From positions 5,000,086 to 5,064,085 of the forward strand of contig NZ_LT707065.1 of NCBI RefSeq assembly GCF_900156745.1: a DNA stretch of 64,000 nt. Direction: 5' to 3'. The position numbers were made by a program, and so were the translations under genes. This stretch comes from Achromobacter sp. MFA1 R4. GTDB lineage: Bacteria > Pseudomonadota > Gammaproteobacteria > Burkholderiales > Burkholderiaceae_B. Under the pieces are notes generated by a model. It was not told the origin of the DNA and ran no database searches. It saw nothing but the letters and a program-made list of their open reading frames with translations. Positions 17,577 to 25,884 of this stretch are shown here, piece by piece; position 1 is the first letter of the stretch, and each line of letters begins with the position of its first letter.

Positions 17577-18545
17577 TCACTCGACCTTTGCGCCCGAGTC
17601 CTTGACGATCTTGCCCCAGCGTACGCGGTCGTCGTGGATCAGCTTGGCGAATTCGTCGGGCGAGCTGGTCAACACCCGCGCGCCTTGCTCCTGATACTTC
17701 TGGCTCAGCGTCTTGGACTGCAACGCCTTGTTGAACTCGGCGTTCAGGCGCTGCACGATGTCCTTGGGCGTGCCGGCCGGCGCGGCCAGCCCGAACCAGG
17801 TCACCGCCTCGAAGCCGGGAAAGCCCCGCTCGGCGATGGTGGGGACATCGGGCATGTCCGGCACGCGCTGCGTCGACGTGACGGCCAGCGCCCGCATCTT
17901 GCCGTTGCGCACATGGCCGATCAGCGTGGGCACCGACGACAGATACATGTCGATCTGGCCGCCGATCAGGTCGTTGGAGGCCTGCGCCGCGCCCTTGTAG
18001 GGGATGTGGGTGAGCGTGATGCCGGCGGCGTTCTGCAATTGCACGGCCGCCAGATGGGCCACGGTGCCATTGCCCGAACTGGCGAAGTTGAGCGCGCCGG
18101 GCTTGGCCTTGGCGGTGGCAATCAGGTCCTCGAAGGACTTGAGGGGCGAATTGGCCGGCACCACGATCACCAGCGGCGCGTCCGCGACGAGGCCGATGGC
18201 GGAAAGATCGGTTTCGGGGTTGTAGGGCAGCTTGGAATACAGGGTCGGATTGATCGCCAGGTTGCTGGTCTGACCCAGCACCAGCGTATAGCCGTCGGGC
18301 GCGGACTTGGCCGCCGTATCCACCCCGATGTTGCCGCCCGAGCCCGGCCGGTTCTCCGTCACGATGTTCCAGCCCGTGTTGCCGGCGACCGCGATGGCCG
18401 CCTCGCGCGCCAGGACGTCGGTGCCGCCGCCGGGCGGGAACGGCACGATCAGGCGGATGGGCTTTTCCGGATAGCCGTTCGCGGCACTCAAACCGCTCAT
18501 GCACACCAGGGCCACGCAGGACAGCACACGCGCAATCTGCTTCAT
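17577..18545 (-). CDS. Bug-type tripartite tricarboxylate transporter substrate-binding protein (first gene of operon)
   Basis: A 322-residue Bug/TctC protein. Signal peptide at 1-22 (ending near LSAANG), then YPEKPIRLIVPFPPGGGTD, APDGYTLV and HIPYKGAAQ. ATG 18545 has GGAG upstream; the extension to 18866 overlaps the divergent IclR gene on the other strand and is rejected. It is the first cistron of the nine-gene operon and divergent from the IclR regulator, so its binding protein is likely the most strongly expressed and the most relevant to the inducer. Confidence 0.95.
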   Translation of the reverse strand: MKQIARVLSCVALVCMSGLSAANGYPEKPIRLIVPFPPGGGTDVLAREAAIAVAGNTGWNIVTENRPGSGGNIGVDTAAKSAPDGYTLVLGQTSNLAINPTLYSKLPYNPETDLSAIGLVADAPLVIVVPANSPLKSFEDLIATAKAKPGALNFASSGNGTVAHLAAVQLQNAAGITLTHIPYKGAAQASNDLIGGQIDMYLSSVPTLIGHVRNGKMRALAVTSTQRVPDMPDVPTIAERGFPGFEAVTWFGLAAPAGTPKDIVQRLNAEFNKALQSKTLSQKYQEQGARVLTSSPDEFAKLIHDDRVRWGKIVKDSGAKVE

Positions 18546-18643
18546 GATTCTTGTCTCCGATATCTGTTTTGTGGTTCGGAGATTGTGAATCCGTGTTCCG
18601 CTCAATACAATGCAAGTCCGTACAGCGAAACACGTTGCGCACA

Positions 18644-19375
18644 ATGAACGATCAATTGAACCCAGAGTCGGGCGATGCGCCGGCAGAAGAAGGCGTGGTG
18701 GCGGTGCGCCGCGCAATGAGCATCCTGGCCGCCTTCGGCGTCGAGGACACGCATTTGTCGCTGGCGGAACTGAGCCGGCGCACCGGCTGCCACCGCTCCA
18801 CGGTGTTGCGCCTGGCGCGCACGCTGGCCATGGATGACTACCTGGCGCAGCGGCCGGACGGCACATGGCGCCTGGCGCGCGCGGCCGGCTGGCTGGGCGC
18901 CTGTTACCAGGCCACGTTCAATATCGCGGAAGTCGTGCAGCCGGTGCTGCGGGAGCTGTCGGCCGCCACCGGAGAAAGCGCCACGTTCTACGTGCGCGAG
19001 GGCAAGCAGCGCATCTGCATGGCGCGGGTCGAAGGACCCAAGTCGATCCGCCACCACGTTCGGGTGGGCGCGGCATTGCCGCTTGAATTGGGAAGTCCCG
19101 GGCGCGTGCTGCTCGCGTTCGCCGGAGAGCCGGGCGAGCCGTATGAATCCGTGCGCCGGGCGGGCTACATGATCTCGCTCGGAGAGCGCGACGCCGAGGT
19201 CTCCAGCATCTCAGCGCCGGTCTACGGGATCAATTGGACGCTGCAAGGCGCGATCTGCATTTCCGGGCCGATATCGCGCCTGACCGAGTCGGTGCTGCTG
19301 GAGCTGAAAGAGCCGGTGCTGGCGGCAGCCAGCCGCTTGTCGCGCTCATTGATGGGGTTGCGCCGGACGGCCTGA
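18644..19375 (+). CDS. IclR family transcriptional regulator
   Basis: A 243-residue IclR-type regulator: N-terminal winged helix-turn-helix (about 18-80; LSLAELSRRTGCHRSTVLR) and C-terminal effector-binding GAF-like domain. It is divergent from the nine-gene operon starting at 18545 with 98 bp between the start codons, so it is the obvious regulator of that operon. Start ATG 18644 is placed by the family's N-terminus; there is no good ribosome binding site, which suggests low expression. It is convergent with the Bug gene of the second operon. Confidence 0.93.
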   Translation: MNDQLNPESGDAPAEEGVVAVRRAMSILAAFGVEDTHLSLAELSRRTGCHRSTVLRLARTLAMDDYLAQRPDGTWRLARAAGWLGACYQATFNIAEVVQPVLRELSAATGESATFYVREGKQRICMARVEGPKSIRHHVRVGAALPLELGSPGRVLLAFAGEPGEPYESVRRAGYMISLGERDAEVSSISAPVYGINWTLQGAICISGPISRLTESVLLELKEPVLAAASRLSRSLMGLRRTA

Positions 19376-19413
19376 ATACCGGCCGCCGGCGTGGTCCTAA
19401 GGTCAAGCGCGGA

Positions 19414-20397
19414 TCACTCCGCCGCTATCCCCGCCTGCTTCACCACCTTGCCCCACTTGTCCAGGTCGGACTGGATCAGCGCCGCGTATTCCTGCGGCGT
19501 GCCGCCCTGGACTTCGATGCCCGCGGCTTCCAGCTTGGCGCGCACGGCCGGCTGCTTCAAGGCCGCGTTGATCTCGGCATTGAGCTTGGCGATGATCTCC
19601 TTCGGCGTGCCCGCGGGCGCCAGGAAGCCGCCGTTGGTATTGGCGTCATAACCCTTCAGGCCCTGCTCCTGCGCGGTCGGCACGTCGGGCAATGCCTTGG
19701 CGCGTTTCGCGGTGGAGATCGCGACGGCGCGCACGTTGCCCGCCTTGACCTGTTCCTGCATCGCGCTCAGCGTGTCGATGTACAGCACCGTGCGGCCGGC
19801 CAGCAGGTCGGGATGGGCGGCGGACGAGCCCTTGTACGGAATCAGCAGCATGGGGGCGCCGCTGACCATGCGGAACATTTCGGCGGCCATCTCCTGTGCG
19901 CTGCCGCGGCCGGACGTGGCGACCTTGGCGTCGTCGGGATGCGCCTTCATCCAGTCCACGAGTTCGGGCAGGGTCTTGGCGGGGATCTTCGGATACACCG
20001 AGAACACCAGCGGGATCTCGTGCGTGTAGACGATGGGCTCGAAGCTCTTTTGCGGGTCCCAGCCCAGGTTCTTGAACAGGTATTTGTTGATGTTGTGGCT
20101 GCCGCCCACGATGCCGATGGTGTAGCCGTCAGGCTTGGCGTTGGCGAGCAGGGCGGTGCCCAGGTTGTTGGAGGCGCCCGGCCGGTTGTCGACGATGACG
20201 GGTTGGCCCAGCGATGCCGAAAGCTTTTCGCCCACGACGCGCGCGATCATGTCGATCCCGCCGCCCGGGGGCGCGGGCACGATGATGCTGATGGGACGGG
20301 ACGGATAGCTCTGCGCCGCGGCCAGGCCGGGCGCGGCGGCCAGGGCTGCCAGGGCGGTCGAAAAGGCCAGGGTCCTGGCCAGCGTGGTGAAGGTCAT
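19414..20397 (-). CDS. Bug-type tripartite tricarboxylate transporter substrate-binding protein
   Basis: A 327-residue Bug/TctC protein with signal peptide (about 1-28, ending AAAQ), YPSRPISIIVPAPPGGGID, KPDGYTIG and LIPYKGSSA. ATG 20397 has AGGAGA upstream. Last gene of the four-gene minus-strand operon that begins with the dehydrogenase at 22976. It faces the IclR gene across 38 bp. Confidence 0.94.
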   Translation of the reverse strand: MTFTTLARTLAFSTALAALAAAPGLAAAQSYPSRPISIIVPAPPGGGIDMIARVVGEKLSASLGQPVIVDNRPGASNNLGTALLANAKPDGYTIGIVGGSHNINKYLFKNLGWDPQKSFEPIVYTHEIPLVFSVYPKIPAKTLPELVDWMKAHPDDAKVATSGRGSAQEMAAEMFRMVSGAPMLLIPYKGSSAAHPDLLAGRTVLYIDTLSAMQEQVKAGNVRAVAISTAKRAKALPDVPTAQEQGLKGYDANTNGGFLAPAGTPKEIIAKLNAEINAALKQPAVRAKLEAAGIEVQGGTPQEYAALIQSDLDKWGKVVKQAGIAAE

Positions 20398-20477
20398 GCT
20401 TGTCTCCTAGGGTGGTCAACTTCAGCCAACTCTGTGGGGCGCCCCGGGTGTGCTGCACCCGAAGGCGCGGTGGGGCT

Positions 20478-21242
20478 TCAGCCACGCCCGGCAAAGGGCA
20501 TGGCGGTGGCCATGACGGTCATGGTGAGGACGTTGGCGTCCAGGGGCAGCGAGGCCATGTGACGCACGGCATTCGCCACGTGGACGGCGTCCATCATGGG
20601 CTCCGGCGCGACCGTGCCGTTGGCCTGCAGCACGCCGCGCGTCATGCGTTCGGACAGCTCGGTCAGCGCATTGCCGATGTCGATCTGGCCGGCCGCGATG
20701 TTGAAGGCGCGCCCGTCCAGCGCCAGCGCCTTGGTCAGCCCGGTCACCGCGTGCTTGCTGGCGGTGTAGGGCGCGGTGTAGGGACGCGGCGCGTGCGCGG
20801 AGATGGAGCCGTTGTTGATGATGCGTCCGCCTTGCGGCGACTGGCGGCGCATCAGCCCGAAGGCCGCGCGGGCGCACAGGAACACGCCGGTCACGTTGGT
20901 GTTGATCGCGGCAAACCACTTCTCCAGCGGCAGTTCGTCCATGGGCACGGCGGGCGCGTTCACGCCGGCATTGTTGAACAGCAGGTCCAGCCGGCCGAAG
21001 CGGCTTTCGATGGTGTTGAACAGCGCCTCGACGCTGTCGGGCTGGGTGACGTCGGTGGGCACCGCCAGCGCCGTGCGGCCCCGGGCGGCGGCATCGGCTT
21101 GCAGCGCCTGCAGCGGGTCCGGACGGCGGCCCGCCAGCACGACGGTCCAGCCGTCGTCCAGCAAGGCGTTGGCGGTGACGCGGCCGACGCCGCTGCCTGC
21201 GCCGGAGACCAAGGCGATTTTCGGGGTAATGCTTGCGTTCAA
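20478..21242 (-). CDS. SDR family NAD(P)-dependent oxidoreductase
   Basis: A 254-residue short-chain dehydrogenase. Cofactor motif [13 protein letters not shown], and the catalytic Ser with YTASK are all visible, so the enzyme should be active; its substrate is unknown. Two starts compete. TTG 21242 has AGGAG six bases upstream and gives the usual SDR N-terminus. ATG 21281 overlaps the upstream FAH-family stop as ATGA and would add 13 residues rich in Pro and Arg, with no ribosome binding site. I prefer TTG 21242 but the longer form is possible. Cotranscribed with the FAH-family gene. Confidence 0.9.
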   Translation of the reverse strand: MNASITPKIALVSGAGSGVGRVTANALLDDGWTVVLAGRRPDPLQALQADAAARGRTALAVPTDVTQPDSVEALFNTIESRFGRLDLLFNNAGVNAPAVPMDELPLEKWFAAINTNVTGVFLCARAAFGLMRRQSPQGGRIINNGSISAHAPRPYTAPYTASKHAVTGLTKALALDGRAFNIAAGQIDIGNALTELSERMTRGVLQANGTVAPEPMMDAVHVANAVRHMASLPLDANVLTMTVMATAMPFAGRG

Positions 21243-21277
21243 GGGGGGCTCCTGGGTGCGGATGGGGGGACGCAGTG

Positions 21278-21994
21278 TCATGAAAACGTGGCGCGCGCTG
21301 CGGCGTTTTGGGGCGCAGCGACGGTCAGGGTGAGTTCGCCGATGCGCGCGAAGCCTGCGGTCACGACGTCGCCGGGCGCCACGGCGCCGACGCCCGCGGG
21401 AGTGCCGGTGTAGACGAGGTCGCCGGGTGCCAGCGCGACCGACCGCGACAGCATCGCAACCAGTTCGGGCACGGACCACAGCAGGCCGGAGAGATCCGCG
21501 CGCTGGCGGTCCACGCCGTTCACGGCCAGCCACAGCGCGCCTGCGCGCGGGTGGCCGCAAGCCGCGGCGGGCACGATGGGCGTACAGGGCGCGGAATGGT
21601 CGAAGGCCTTGGCGGGTTCCCACGGGCCGCCCACGCGCTTGGCTTGCTGCTGCAGGTCGCGCCGCGTCATGTCCAGGCCTGCCGCGTAGCCCCAGATGTG
21701 CCGCGCTTCGACGTCCTCGGGGGCGATGTTCTTGCCGCCGTGGCCTATCGCCACGACCAGTTCGATCTCGTGGCAGTAGTCCGTCGTGTCCGCGGGATAG
21801 GGCAGCGCGCCGCTGGCAGCAAAGACCGCGCTGGCGGGCTTCATGAACCACGCCGGCATTGCGCTGGGCTGGGGTTCGTCGGGCAGCCACCGGTAATTGC
21901 GGCCAATGCAGAACACCCGCGCGACGGGAAAGCGGGCGGCGCTGCCGGAGACCGGCAGCGTGACCGGGGCAGGGGCGGGAAAGGCCAGTTCCAT
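21278..21994 (-). CDS. fumarylacetoacetate hydrolase family protein
   Basis: A 238-residue FAH-family protein, close in size to the small bacterial FAHD1/acylpyruvase-type members. The metal-binding acidic residues are in [11 protein letters not shown], and [14 protein letters not shown] and TGTPAGVG are typical. Such enzymes hydrolyse or decarboxylate 2-oxo-acid or acylpyruvate substrates with a divalent metal. It lies 28 bp after the dehydrogenase stop and overlaps the next coding frame, consistent with one transcript. Confidence 0.93.
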   Translation of the reverse strand: MELAFPAPAPVTLPVSGSAARFPVARVFCIGRNYRWLPDEPQPSAMPAWFMKPASAVFAASGALPYPADTTDYCHEIELVVAIGHGGKNIAPEDVEARHIWGYAAGLDMTRRDLQQQAKRVGGPWEPAKAFDHSAPCTPIVPAAACGHPRAGALWLAVNGVDRQRADLSGLLWSVPELVAMLSRSVALAPGDLVYTGTPAGVGAVAPGDVVTAGFARIGELTLTVAAPQNAAARATFS

Positions 21995-22022
21995 GATGAC
22001 GGTCCGTGGGGGCGTGTGCGGC

Positions 22023-22976
22023 TCAGGTCGTCAGGCTCATCGCCGGACGCTCGCCCGCGAGGGCCTGCGCAATGCTGTCCAGCACCATCTGGCCCATCGC
22101 CGCGCGCGTCTCCCACGTGGCGCTGGCGCGGTGCGCCTGCAGCGTCGTGCGATCCGATTGGCGCAGCGCCGCCGGCACGCGGGGCTCGTCGACGAACACG
22201 TCCAGGCCCGCGCCCGCGATGCGGCCGGCGACCAGCGCGTCGGTCAGGTCAGCCTCGTTGACCAGCCGGCCGCGCGCCACATTGACCAGGTAGCCGCGCG
22301 GCCCCAGCGCCTCCAGCACGGCGGCATTGACGAGGCCTTCGGCCTTGTCGGCCGCCGCGCTCAGGACCAGCGCGTCCGACGCGCGGGCCAGTTCGATCAG
22401 GTCCGCGACGAACTCGTGCGGCACGTCGTCCATGGCGCGCAGATCGGTGTAGCGGATCTGGCACCCGAAAGCCGCGGCCCGCGTGGCAACGGCGCGGCCC
22501 ACGCGGCCCATGCCGACGATGCCGACGCGCATGCCGCTGAAGCGGCGCGCCAGCGGGATGGCGCTGGGGGAAGGGAATTGCTCCCACAGTCCTTCGCGCA
22601 CGAAGCGATCGCCCGCGCAGAGGTTGCGGCAGGCGGCGATCAGCAGCCCGATCGCCAGATCCGCCACGTCTTCCGTCAATGCGCCCAGCGTGGCGGTGAC
22701 GGGCAGCCCGCGGCCGCGGCAGTAGGCCAGGTCCACCGCATCGGTGCCCACGCCATTGACCGCCACGACTTTCACGTGGGGCAGTTGTTCCAGCATGGCG
22801 CGCGAGATGCCGGTGTGGCCGCCGGTGATGACCGCGTCGATCCGCGCGCCGTGCTCGCGCAGCCACGCCGCCTGGTCCGCAATGTCGAAGAACTTGTGCA
22901 CGTCGTACAGCGAGGCCAGTTGATCGTTGACCGCCGGGATCAGGATGGGATTGAGTTGCAGGACCTGAGGCTTCAT
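22023..22976 (-). CDS. 2-hydroxyacid dehydrogenase (NAD(P)-dependent)
   Basis: A 317-residue D-2-hydroxyacid dehydrogenase. Rossmann motif VGIVGMGRVGRAVA, catalytic Arg in VNVARGRLVNE, Glu in DVFVDEP and His in LQAHRAS are all present. ATG 22976 begins the conserved N-terminus (KPQVLQLNP); an ATG at 23033 would reach into the AT-rich promoter region and is less likely. First gene of the four-gene operon and divergent from the HTH-citrate-synthase gene at 23123. Confidence 0.92.
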   Translation of the reverse strand: MKPQVLQLNPILIPAVNDQLASLYDVHKFFDIADQAAWLREHGARIDAVITGGHTGISRAMLEQLPHVKVVAVNGVGTDAVDLAYCRGRGLPVTATLGALTEDVADLAIGLLIAACRNLCAGDRFVREGLWEQFPSPSAIPLARRFSGMRVGIVGMGRVGRAVATRAAAFGCQIRYTDLRAMDDVPHEFVADLIELARASDALVLSAAADKAEGLVNAAVLEALGPRGYLVNVARGRLVNEADLTDALVAGRIAGAGLDVFVDEPRVPAALRQSDRTTLQAHRASATWETRAAMGQMVLDSIAQALAGERPAMSLTT

Positions 22977-23060
22977 ATCGGTTCGACTCGGAAGGGGGAC
23001 CGGCTGCGGGTCCGCGTTGAACATGGAAGCCATGGTATTTAATGATTGATTTACTGCGCA

Positions 23061-23083
23061 ATATTGATCTATAAAATCAACAT
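23061..23083. promoter_or_regulatory. imperfect inverted repeat, candidate operator in divergent promoter
   Basis: Within an AT-rich stretch (about 23030-23120) that stands out from the GC-rich surroundings, TTGAT (23064-23068) and ATCAA (23076-23080) form a perfect inverted repeat around CTATAAA; with outer matches the arms reach 7 of 8 bases. It lies between the divergent dehydrogenase and HTH-citrate-synthase genes and is a likely regulator site. Confidence 0.5.
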
Positions 23084-23100
23084 ATAAACTTTGCTACAAA

Positions 23101-23118
23101 AATACGGAAAATACGGAA
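23101..23118. repeat. tandem 9-bp repeat before the HTH-citrate-synthase start
   Basis: AATACGGAA occurs twice in perfect tandem directly before ATG 23123. It spans the ribosome binding region and could be a binding site for autoregulation or only supply the GGA of the ribosome binding site. Confidence 0.5.
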
Positions 23119-23122
23119 CATC

Positions 23123-24289
23123 ATGGGATCGTGGATTTCGATGGCCGAAGCGTGCCGCCAGCTCGGCGTGCGGCCGCAAACCATCTATGCATACGTCAGC
23201 CGCGGCAAGCTCGAGGTCATGCCCGATCCGGCCGACACGCGCCGCAGCCTCTATCGCGCGGAAGACGTGGCGGGACTGGCCAAGCGCAAGCAGGCCGGAC
23301 GCAAGCACGAAACCCTGGCCACCAACACGCTCTTTGGCGCGGAACCCAGCATTCCCACGTCGATCTCCACCTTTCACCGCCAGCGGCTCTATTACCGCGG
23401 CCAGGATGCCGTGACGCTGGCGGGCTCGGCCAGCCTGGAAGAGACCGCGCAGCTGCTCTGGAATGCCGATCAGCCGGCAGACTTCTCGTGCGCGGCCCGC
23501 GTGGGCGCGCCCGGCCGCGTCGCGGCCTTTTCCTCACTGGGTGCGCTGGCGGCCACCGGGCACTCCACCCATGGCCGCATGACGCGCGTGCTGCACGGCG
23601 AGTGCCAGAGCCTCGTCGGGCAACTGGCCAACGCCTTCGGCGCGCAGCACGGCAAGCGCCCGTTGCACCTGCGGTTTGCGCAGGCGTGGAAGCTGTCGCC
23701 GCAAGCCGCCGAACTGCTGCGCACCGCAATGGTCCTGCTGGCGGACCACGAACTGACCAGCTCCGCGTTCGCCGCCCGCATCGCCGCGTCGACGGGCGCG
23801 TCGCTGCCCGCCTGCCTGCTGTCGGGCCTGACCACCTTGTCCGGCCCCTTGCACGGCGACGCCTCCGGCCGCGTGAAAGCCTTGTTCAACGACGTCGAAC
23901 GCCTGGGCGAGGACGAGGTGATGGCCCACTACCTGTCCACCGGCCTGCCGCTCGCCGGCTTCGGACACCACCTCTATCCCGACGGCGATCCGCGCGCGGC
24001 GGCGCTGCTGGCCCTGTTCGAGCCCGCCGACGTCATTTCGCGCTTCATCGAGAAAGCCACGCAGTTGACCGGCCTGCACCCGAACATCGACGTCGCGCTG
24101 GCGGCGCTGGCGGCGCATTGCAAGCTGCCTGACGACGCGGCGTTTGGCCTGTTCGCCACGGCGCGCAGCGTCGGCCTGCTGGCGCATTGCCTGGAACAGT
24201 TGAGCGTGGCGCAGGTCATCCGGCCGCGGGGGAGGTATGTGGGGGTGGCGCCTGACGCGGGCGCCGGGGCGGCAATCGGGCGTGGGTGA
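23123..24289 (+). CDS. citrate synthase family protein with N-terminal helix-turn-helix domain
   Basis: A 388-residue fusion. Residues 1-60 are a MerR/excisionase-like helix-turn-helix (SMAEACRQLGVRPQTIYAYV then RSLYRAEDV); the remainder is a short citrate synthase fold. The three catalytic positions of citrate synthase are all occupied: His244 in GPLHGDASG, His282 in GFGHHLYPDGDPRA, Asp323 in NIDVALAAL. Proteins with this layout occur in beta- and gammaproteobacteria and are annotated as citrate synthase family, but the DNA-binding domain suggests a regulator that senses an acyl-CoA or 2-oxo acid. It is divergent from the DH-FAH-SDR-Bug operon, the probable target. Confidence 0.88.
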   Translation: MGSWISMAEACRQLGVRPQTIYAYVSRGKLEVMPDPADTRRSLYRAEDVAGLAKRKQAGRKHETLATNTLFGAEPSIPTSISTFHRQRLYYRGQDAVTLAGSASLEETAQLLWNADQPADFSCAARVGAPGRVAAFSSLGALAATGHSTHGRMTRVLHGECQSLVGQLANAFGAQHGKRPLHLRFAQAWKLSPQAAELLRTAMVLLADHELTSSAFAARIAASTGASLPACLLSGLTTLSGPLHGDASGRVKALFNDVERLGEDEVMAHYLSTGLPLAGFGHHLYPDGDPRAAALLALFEPADVISRFIEKATQLTGLHPNIDVALAALAAHCKLPDDAAFGLFATARSVGLLAHCLEQLSVAQVIRPRGRYVGVAPDAGAGAAIGRG

Positions 24290-24296
24290 ATCGGCG

Positions 24297-24312
24297 TACC
24301 CAATAATGGGTA
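24297..24312. promoter_or_regulatory. small inverted repeat between 24289 and 24384
   Basis: TACCCA and TGGGTA form a perfect 6-bp inverted repeat around ATAA, 7 bp after the HTH-citrate-synthase stop. There is no T-tract, so it is more likely a protein site for the following gene pair than a terminator. Confidence 0.3.
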
Positions 24313-24383
24313 TGGTTGGGGTGGCTGGTCGTCTGGCATGTTGAATCGTCCTCTACGGATTACCGCGGACTTGGAGATCAACG

Positions 24384-24803
24384 ATGAAGATGCCTTGTGC
24401 CATATTTGCCCTCTTGGTCGGCAATGCCGCCATGGCGCAGGCCCCGGTCACCGCGCAGCCTGACGTAAAGTCCGTCGAGAGCGTGAAACTTCCGTCCGGT
24501 TGGATCCTGGTCATTCCTGCGGAGAAGGCGGGAACGACCGGCTATCAGAACTGGGTATTTGATGCACCCAAAGACACGGAAGTCTGGGCCGCCCAGCGGC
24601 CCGCCGGCGTGCCGGTCGTGACGGATGGTTCTTATTTGTTTGCGCCGGGGCCGAGTACCGGCGCGCAACGCCAGGTTGCCGGACAGACGGTTGAAGATCT
24701 GATCGCGAAGCAAACCGCCGCCATTTCCTACCTTGCGGAACGAATTGACAAGCTGGAGGCCAGGCTCAAGGAATTCGAGGCTCGGGACGGAGCGCAAAAA
24801 TGA
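24384..24803 (+). CDS. exported protein of unknown function with C-terminal coiled coil
   Basis: A 139-residue protein I do not recognise. A signal peptide is clear (MKMPCAIFALLVGNAAMAQA), followed by a small domain with many Pro, Val and aromatic residues (LPSGWILVIPAEKAG, YQNWVFDAP) and a C-terminal amphipathic helix (ISYLAERIDKLEARLKEF) with heptad spacing. Its stop overlaps the start of the next gene as ATGA, so the two products are made together and may interact. No Cys in the mature part. Confidence 0.75.
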   Translation: MKMPCAIFALLVGNAAMAQAPVTAQPDVKSVESVKLPSGWILVIPAEKAGTTGYQNWVFDAPKDTEVWAAQRPAGVPVVTDGSYLFAPGPSTGAQRQVAGQTVEDLIAKQTAAISYLAERIDKLEARLKEFEARDGAQK

Positions 24804-25234
24804 CCAAGCCAGCCACGACGGGCGCCTCCGATCCCATGGCGGCATTGGCGACGGCGCAACGCGCCTTCGATGACGCGAAGGCCGCTGCCGCCAGTTCCAA
24901 AGAATTTCTTTTGCATGGCTGGTCGCCGGAACTGGTCAGGTTCCTGGCGCTGTGCCTGCTGGGTTTTACCTTGCTAGCCATCGCAATCGCCGCGGTACTT
25001 CTCTGGCGGTCAAGAGCGACCGCCTACCACGTGCTCCGGACCATCGGCGTGATCAGCATTCTCGGGATTTCTTCGGTACTCGTGATCGTGGGATACAGCA
25101 CCGAGCAGCTCACGCCGATCGTCGGTCTGTTCGGCGCGGTTGCGGGTTATCTCCTGGGAAAGGATAGTGCTGGCCCGCCCGCCGCGAGAGATCAAACCAA
25201 AGCCACGTCACTGCGAGGCGGCAGGCATCATTGA
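24800..25234 (+). CDS. membrane protein of unknown function
   Basis: A 144-residue protein I do not recognise. An Ala-rich cytoplasmic-looking N-terminus (1-45, predicted helix) precedes three hydrophobic segments: about 46-69 (VRFLALCLLGFTLLAIAI), 80-99 (IGVISILGISSVLVIVG) and 103-118 (LTPIVGLFGAVAGYLLG), then a short basic tail. The start overlaps the stop of the exported protein gene by 4 bp. The Gly-rich last segment could be a packing helix of an oligomer. Function unknown. Confidence 0.75.
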   Translation: MTKPATTGASDPMAALATAQRAFDDAKAAAASSKEFLLHGWSPELVRFLALCLLGFTLLAIAIAAVLLWRSRATAYHVLRTIGVISILGISSVLVIVGYSTEQLTPIVGLFGAVAGYLLGKDSAGPPAARDQTKATSLRGGRHH

Positions 25235-25332
25235 CCTGTCGCCCCTTGGCGCGTCGCGGATTTCCCCGCTGTGCAAGTCTGCGTATTTCGACGGATCGTG
25301 GGTATGCTGCGTGAACCGGACAGGAGATCGCC

Positions 25333-25884
25333 ATGACACGAACCCAGAAGCAGAGAATGCTCGCGGGAGAGCTCTACACCGCCGCCGACCCTGAAATCCA
25401 GGCGGACCAGCTTGCCGCAAGCGCCTGGATGAAGCGCTACAACGCCCTGTTGGGCGAACCGCCCGAACAATGGCACGCGTTGCTGCGGGAGCGGTTCGCC
25501 ACGGTGGGCGACGGCGCGCTGATCCGCCCGCCGTTCCATTGCGACTACGGCTACAACATCTCGCTGGGCGCGAACGTCTTCATCAACTTCAATTGCGTCA
25601 TCCTCGATGTCGTGCAGGTCACGATTGGCGAGGGCACGCAGATCGGCCCGGCCGTGCAGATCTACACCGCCGACCACCCGCACGATCCCGAACAACGCCG
25701 CGCAATGCTTGAGTTCGGCCGTCCGGTGCATATCGGCAGGCAGGTGTGGATCGGCGGGGGCGCGATCATCCTGCCGGGCGTGACGGTGGGCGATGACGCC
25801 ATCATCGGGGCCGGCAGCGTGGTGACGCGGGATGTGCCGGCGGGCGCGAAGGTGGTGGGGAATCCGGCGCGGGTGCGCAGCTAA
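25333..25884 (+). CDS. sugar O-acetyltransferase (maltose/galactoside acetyltransferase type)
   Basis: A 183-residue left-handed beta-helix acetyltransferase of the LacA/Maa/NodL group. The N-terminal Maa domain (1-60; MLAGELYTAADPEI) is followed by hexapeptide repeats (ISLGANVFINFNCVILD) and the catalytic His region YTADHPHDPEQR, then VWIGGGAIILPGVTVGDDAIIGAGSVVTRD. It should acetylate a sugar hydroxyl with acetyl-CoA. ATG 25333 has GGAGA nearby at 25322. Its 3' end overlaps the convergent hydrolase gene by 4 bp. Confidence 0.93.
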   Translation: MTRTQKQRMLAGELYTAADPEIQADQLAASAWMKRYNALLGEPPEQWHALLRERFATVGDGALIRPPFHCDYGYNISLGANVFINFNCVILDVVQVTIGEGTQIGPAVQIYTADHPHDPEQRRAMLEFGRPVHIGRQVWIGGGAIILPGVTVGDDAIIGAGSVVTRDVPAGAKVVGNPARVRS

